From contig CAAEFF010000063.1 of NCBI GenBank assembly GCA_900755085.1, positions 1 to 8,355 of the forward strand: 8,355 bases of DNA, in the 5' to 3' direction. This document shows, in pieces, positions 5,858 through 8,355 of the stretch; the stretch's first letter is position 1, and the number at the start of each line of letters is the position of its first letter. This DNA comes from an uncultured Streptococcus sp. GTDB lineage: Bacteria; Bacillota; Bacilli; Lactobacillales; Streptococcaceae. A model generated the notes under the pieces. The model did no database searches. It worked only from the letters and a program-made list of their open reading frames with translations, and had not been told where the DNA came from. Both the position numbers and the translations under genes were made by a program.

Positions 5858-6541
5858 TTAATCCTTCCATAAATCCATGGCTTTCAAGAAATCGTCTGAT
5901 ACGGTCACATTGCGTGGATTGGCCTGTTCACGCTCTTGCAGTTTGGCCTCAACTTGGGGCAGACTGTTGATGCCTTCACTACGCCAATTGCGCAAAATAG
6001 CCTGGATGTACTTCCAGTGAGGCTTCCCGTTAAAGACAGCTTCACGAAGGGCGGCCTTGATCACGTCAGGATCTGTCTGATCCTCGCGCAAGGTCTTGGT
6101 CAAATCTTCGATTTCAAATGGCGTTAGTAGCCGTCCAAGCTCTTGTTGGAAGGTCTCTACCAAGTCCTTGATGACATTGCCTTTTGCAGGTGCACTCTGG
6201 GCTTTGCTTTGCGCTTTTGCTTCCAAAAGATCATCCAATCGCTCCAAGGCAATGGTCGCATCAAAGATGGCCTCAATCTCGCCATTGAGCTCAATGGTCC
6301 GGTATTGCAGAAGGCCCTTTGTGGTCAAATTGGACATGATTCGGTTGACCTCTGTCACAGTCTTACCCAGGTGTTGAGCAATCTGATTAGGTGTCAGTGC
6401 ATCCTGACCTGTGGTATTTTGAAGAAAGAAAAACTGCCAAACCAAGAAGTCATCTGCTTGGTCGAACAAGTCATGATAGTGAAAAAGCAAGGCACTTGGA
6501 AGAACCAAGTTGCCAGACTTAAATGCTTGTGAATATGTCAT
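5858..6541 (-). CDS. dnaD: Primosomal replication protein DnaD
   Basis: The 227-residue protein has the two-domain layout of DnaD. A winged-helix N-terminal domain (about 1-100) includes the helix-turn-helix-like LTPNQIAQHLGKTVTEVNRI, and a helical DnaD/DnaB2 C-terminal domain spans about 125-195. The hallmark YIxxILxxW is present at 178-186 (YIQAILRNW), the segment involved in DNA binding. An Ala/Lys/Gln-rich linker separates them (106-120). In Bacillus, DnaD bridges DnaA and DnaB at the origin to load the helicase. It begins 9 bases after the metA stop, with AAGGGG overlapping the metA TAA, so it is probably co-transcribed with metA. In many relatives the next gene is nth; here it is the GDPD-like gene. 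Confidence 0.92.
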   Translation of the reverse strand: MTYSQAFKSGNLVLPSALLFHYHDLFDQADDFLVWQFFFLQNTTGQDALTPNQIAQHLGKTVTEVNRIMSNLTTKGLLQYRTIELNGEIEAIFDATIALERLDDLLEAKAQSKAQSAPAKGNVIKDLVETFQQELGRLLTPFEIEDLTKTLREDQTDPDVIKAALREAVFNGKPHWKYIQAILRNWRSEGINSLPQVEAKLQEREQANPRNVTVSDDFLKAMDLWKD

Positions 6542-6550
6542 ACTTCCCCT

Positions 6551-7495
6551 TTATAGGTAACCATAAAATGAAATATCTTTTTCTAATTCTTCCAAGCGGT
6601 AAGGTGTTTCTTGATAAACCGCATAGTTGATCCAATTACTAAAGAAGGTCGTCGCTGCTAGATTCCAACGAATGCGAGGCTCTGTGTTCGCATCATCGTG
6701 GTCAAAATAATTCTTTGGAAGGTCTGGATCCAAGCCTGCTTTGACATCGCGGTAATATTCTTTTGCTAGCGTATCACGATCATACTCTAGATGGCCAAAG
6801 CTATAGACTTCACGCATGTCCGGACTGGCAATGATGGACAATCCAACCTCACTTCCCTGCGCAATCACTTGAAGGTTGCTCTTTTCAAGGACTTCTTTCA
6901 AAGGAATATCCGTATAGCGAGAATGAGGTGCAAGAAAACGATCATCAAAGCCTCGCATCAGAAGACTATCAGGGCGGACCACCGCTTGGTCATAGATACC
7001 AGATAGCTTGTCACAGAGTTCGACCTTTTGAATCCCGTAACGGTAGAAAAGACCAGCCTGGGCTCCCCAACAAAGATGCAAGGTAGAAAAGACATGACGC
7101 TTGGACCATTCAAAGACCTGGGTCAACTCCTCCCAGTAATCTACATCCTCAAAGTCCATCTTTTCAACCGGCGCACCTGTCACGATTAAGCCATCATAGT
7201 AGTTGTCCTTGATGTCCTCAAAGGTCTTGTAGAAACTCTCCAAGTGCTCTGCTGCTGTATTTTTGGATTCATGGCTCGCCATGTAGAGAAATTCTACATT
7301 GAGCTGCAAGGGCGTATTGGCCAAGAGGCGCAAGAGTTGCGTTTCTGTCGCAACCTTGGTCGGCATGAGATTAAGAATGAGAACATTCATCGGCCGAATA
7401 TCCTGGTGAGTCGCCCGAACATCATCCATGACAAAAATATTTTCGGAACGAAGAATATCAACAGCTGGTAATTTTTTATCTAGTGTAATTGGCAT
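6551..7495 (-). CDS. metA: Homoserine O-acyltransferase MetA (predicted acetyl-CoA user)
   Basis: The 314-residue protein is full length for MetA and acylates the hydroxyl of L-homoserine, the first committed step to methionine. The catalytic cysteine C142 is in LHLCWGAQA, and H235 and E237 in FGHLEYD complete the site. Residue 111 is Glu (APVEKMDFE). In studied MetA enzymes Glu111 goes with acetyl-CoA and Gly111 with succinyl-CoA, so homoserine O-acetyltransferase is the better prediction even though such genes are commonly labelled O-succinyltransferase. GGGAG lies six bases before the ATG. The gene has its own near-consensus promoter with possible MET-boxes, and heads a metA-dnaD-GDPD unit. 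Confidence 0.93.
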   Translation of the reverse strand: MPITLDKKLPAVDILRSENIFVMDDVRATHQDIRPMNVLILNLMPTKVATETQLLRLLANTPLQLNVEFLYMASHESKNTAAEHLESFYKTFEDIKDNYYDGLIVTGAPVEKMDFEDVDYWEELTQVFEWSKRHVFSTLHLCWGAQAGLFYRYGIQKVELCDKLSGIYDQAVVRPDSLLMRGFDDRFLAPHSRYTDIPLKEVLEKSNLQVIAQGSEVGLSIIASPDMREVYSFGHLEYDRDTLAKEYYRDVKAGLDPDLPKNYFDHDDANTEPRIRWNLAATTFFSNWINYAVYQETPYRLEELEKDISFYGYL

Positions 7496-7528
7496 AAAAA
7501 GCTCCCATCTTACAAGTTCTTAACTAAC

Positions 7529-7557
7529 ATTATATGATAGGAGCTTATAGTTTTCAA
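7529..7557 (-). promoter_or_regulatory. Promoter of metA
   Basis: On the minus strand TTGAAA (7557-7552), a 17-base spacer and a perfect TATAAT (7534-7529) give a strong sigma-A promoter. The start point should be near 7522, leaving a leader of only about 27 bases. That leaves no room for a SAM riboswitch or T-box, so control is more likely by a protein. Confidence 0.85.
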
Positions 7558-7562
7558 TTATG
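7546..7562. promoter_or_regulatory. Candidate MET-box (MtaR/MetR-type site) over the metA -35
   Basis: TATAGTTT-T-CAATTATG matches the streptococcal MET-box TATAGTTTNAAACTATA, as I recall it, at 13 of 16 defined positions; the left half is perfect. Its centre is about -32 relative to the predicted metA start, covering the -35. Binding by a LysR-type methionine regulator is an inference. Confidence 0.4.
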
Positions 7563-7579
7563 GTTTTTCTGTATCTAGT

Positions 7580-7596
7580 TATAATGATAGACTATA
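7580..7596. promoter_or_regulatory. Second, weaker MET-box-like dyad upstream of metA
   Basis: TATAATGATAGACTATA matches the same consensus at 12 of 16 positions and starts directly after the apt stop codon. Its centre is about -66, 34 bases from the first site. The AT-rich context makes chance similarity possible. Confidence 0.3.
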
Positions 7597-8109
7597 TTAG
7601 TAATGCATCAAGACTTTGTAGTCGTAGTCTCCGATCGTATCGCGACCTTTCAAGTCGTCCAACTCGATCAAGAAGGCACATCCTGCTACCACTCCACCAA
7701 GTTTTTCAACCATCTCGATGGTTGCTTTCACGGTACCACCAGTCGCCAAAAGGTCATCAACGATGAGAACGCGTTGGCCAGGTTTGATCGCATCTGCGTG
7801 CATGCAGAGGGTATCCACACCGTATTCTTTTTCATAGTCAGCAGAGATCACTTCACGTGGCAATTTACCAGGCTTGCGAACCGGAGCAAAACCAACACCC
7901 AACTCGTATGCAACCGGGCAACCAACGATGAATCCACGCGCTTCAGGACCTACGATCATATCGATTTTCTTGTCTGTCGCGTATTGAACGATTTCACGAA
8001 CCGCATAACTATAGGCATTCCCATCAGCCATCAAAGGGCTAATATCACGGAAAGTGATCCCTTCTTGCGGATAATTTTCAATGCTTGCAATGTAATCTTT
8101 TAAATTCAT
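7597..8109 (-). CDS. apt: Adenine phosphoribosyltransferase
   Basis: The 170-residue protein is full length for Apt, which joins adenine to PRPP to make AMP in purine salvage. The PRPP-binding loop VLIVDDLLATGGT is at 114-126, with the two acidic residues followed by the TGGT phosphate loop. PEARGF (55-60) and the flexible-loop segment around VRKPGKLP (77-84) are also typical. There is no signal peptide; it is cytosolic and normally a dimer. AGGAAAG upstream of the ATG is a modest, rather distant ribosome binding site. It has its own promoter. No convincing terminator separates it from metA 101 bases downstream, so some read-through is likely. The adenosine deaminase remnant shows that this genome has lost or never kept another purine gene nearby. 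Confidence 0.96.
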   Translation of the reverse strand: MNLKDYIASIENYPQEGITFRDISPLMADGNAYSYAVREIVQYATDKKIDMIVGPEARGFIVGCPVAYELGVGFAPVRKPGKLPREVISADYEKEYGVDTLCMHADAIKPGQRVLIVDDLLATGGTVKATIEMVEKLGGVVAGCAFLIELDDLKGRDTIGDYDYKVLMHY

Positions 8110-8143
8110 GGTTTACTTTCTTTCCTAAAAATTTTTACATTCC

Positions 8144-8152
8144 ATTATACCA
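8144..8152 (-). promoter_or_regulatory. Promoter of apt (extended -10)
   Basis: TGG followed by TATAAT (8149-8144) on the minus strand is a perfect extended -10. No good -35 lies 16-18 bases upstream (TGCAAG at best). The predicted start is near 8137, giving a leader of about 28 bases. Confidence 0.7.
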
Positions 8153-8214
8153 TGAATTCTACTAACTTGCATCATTTTTGCCAAATCATTTGCCCAAGTC
8201 TCCGCGTCAAATGC

Positions 8215-8246
8215 AAAAATCCCACATCTGAAAAATGATGTAGGAT
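8215..8246 (-). terminator. Rho-independent terminator of the gene upstream of apt
   Basis: On the minus strand ATCCTACATC (8246-8237), an 8-base loop and GATGTGGGAT (8228-8219) form a 10-bp stem with one G-U pair, followed by TTTTT (8219-8215). It lies about 15 bases after the stop codon of the partial gene and separates it from apt. Confidence 0.8.
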
Positions 8247-8260
8247 TGGAAACAGGCTTA

Positions 8261-8355
8261 CTATTCTTCTATCAATTTATCGTACTCGATTTTCATATCC
8301 CCCAAGTTTTTCAATGAATAACGGGAACTTCCATTCTTAAACCAGGTACCAAGAA
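8261..8355 (-). CDS. C-terminal end of an unidentified protein (partial, cut by window edge)
   Basis: An open frame enters from the right edge and ends at TAG (8263-8261), followed at once by an in-frame TAA. The 30 visible residues read LGTWFKNGSSRYSLKNLG then DMKIEYDKLIEE. A terminator directly follows, which supports a real gene. In several streptococci recJ lies upstream of apt, but these residues do not let me identify RecJ or any other family, so no function is assigned. Confidence 0.6.
   Translation of the reverse strand, partial: LGTWFKNGSSRYSLKNLGDMKIEYDKLIEE

Noticed and set aside
6096..6532. Plus-strand open frames of 93 and 129 codons opposite dnaD
   Set aside because: Both overlap the DnaD coding region in antisense, resemble no family and lack start signals.
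7564..7596. A terminator between apt and metA
   Set aside because: The stretch has AT-rich partial symmetry but no stable stem followed by a U-run; the symmetry is better explained as a possible regulator site.
7603..8103. Plus-strand open frame of 166 codons opposite apt
   Set aside because: It is the antisense shadow of apt, whose PRPP loop and start signals are clear. The antisense protein has no recognisable motif and no ribosome binding site.
8125..8260. Open minus-strand frame between the partial gene and apt (reads FAFDAETWANDLAKMMQ near its middle)
   Set aside because: It has no good start or ribosome binding site, passes through the terminator hairpin and covers the apt promoter. 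It looks protein-like by eye but is more likely chance.

Overview
The window looks like the chromosome of an oral-type Streptococcus (Bacillota). The evidence is the set of recognisable genes (TrmK and a Nif3-like protein, DnaD, MetA, Apt), their AGGAG-type ribosome binding sites, TATAAT promoters with extended -10 elements, and an intergenic repeat that I recall from mitis/sanguinis-group genomes. S. parasanguinis or a close relative is a guess; no rRNA or other marker is present to settle the species.

All intact genes lie on the minus strand and are described here in transcription order, from high to low coordinates. At the right edge is the last ~30 codons of an unidentified gene with a terminator. 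Next comes apt (purine salvage) with its own promoter. metA (methionine biosynthesis) follows, with a near-consensus promoter overlaid by two MET-box-like dyads. metA, dnaD (replication initiation) and a membrane-anchored glycerophosphodiesterase-like gene are closely packed and probably co-transcribed. They end at a hairpin inside a repeat element.

Between 3863 and 4644 is the only plus-strand gene trace: the C-terminal half of an adenosine deaminase gene whose 5' half is gone. A structured repeat (copy B) follows it. A monocistronic yghU-like glutathione S-transferase gene comes next, with a clear promoter, a long palindrome-rich 3' region and a strong terminator. The last operon is trmK, a Nif3-family gene and an FAD-dependent oxidoreductase. 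TrmK and Nif3 overlap by 14 bases. The oxidoreductase gene runs into a second copy of the repeat (copy A), which encodes its last residues and its stop codon.

The genes are mostly housekeeping. The most interesting features are the repeats. Two inverted copies of a modular, hairpin-forming element bracket a 4.2-kb block. They share both end modules but carry different central cassettes, and one copy has been recruited as coding sequence. A separate palindrome-rich element lies between yghU and its terminator. Other points of note are MetA carrying Glu111, which predicts acetyl-CoA rather than succinyl-CoA use, and the LysR-type geometry of the dyads at the metA promoter. I saw no CRISPR array, tRNA, rRNA, transposase or phage gene.
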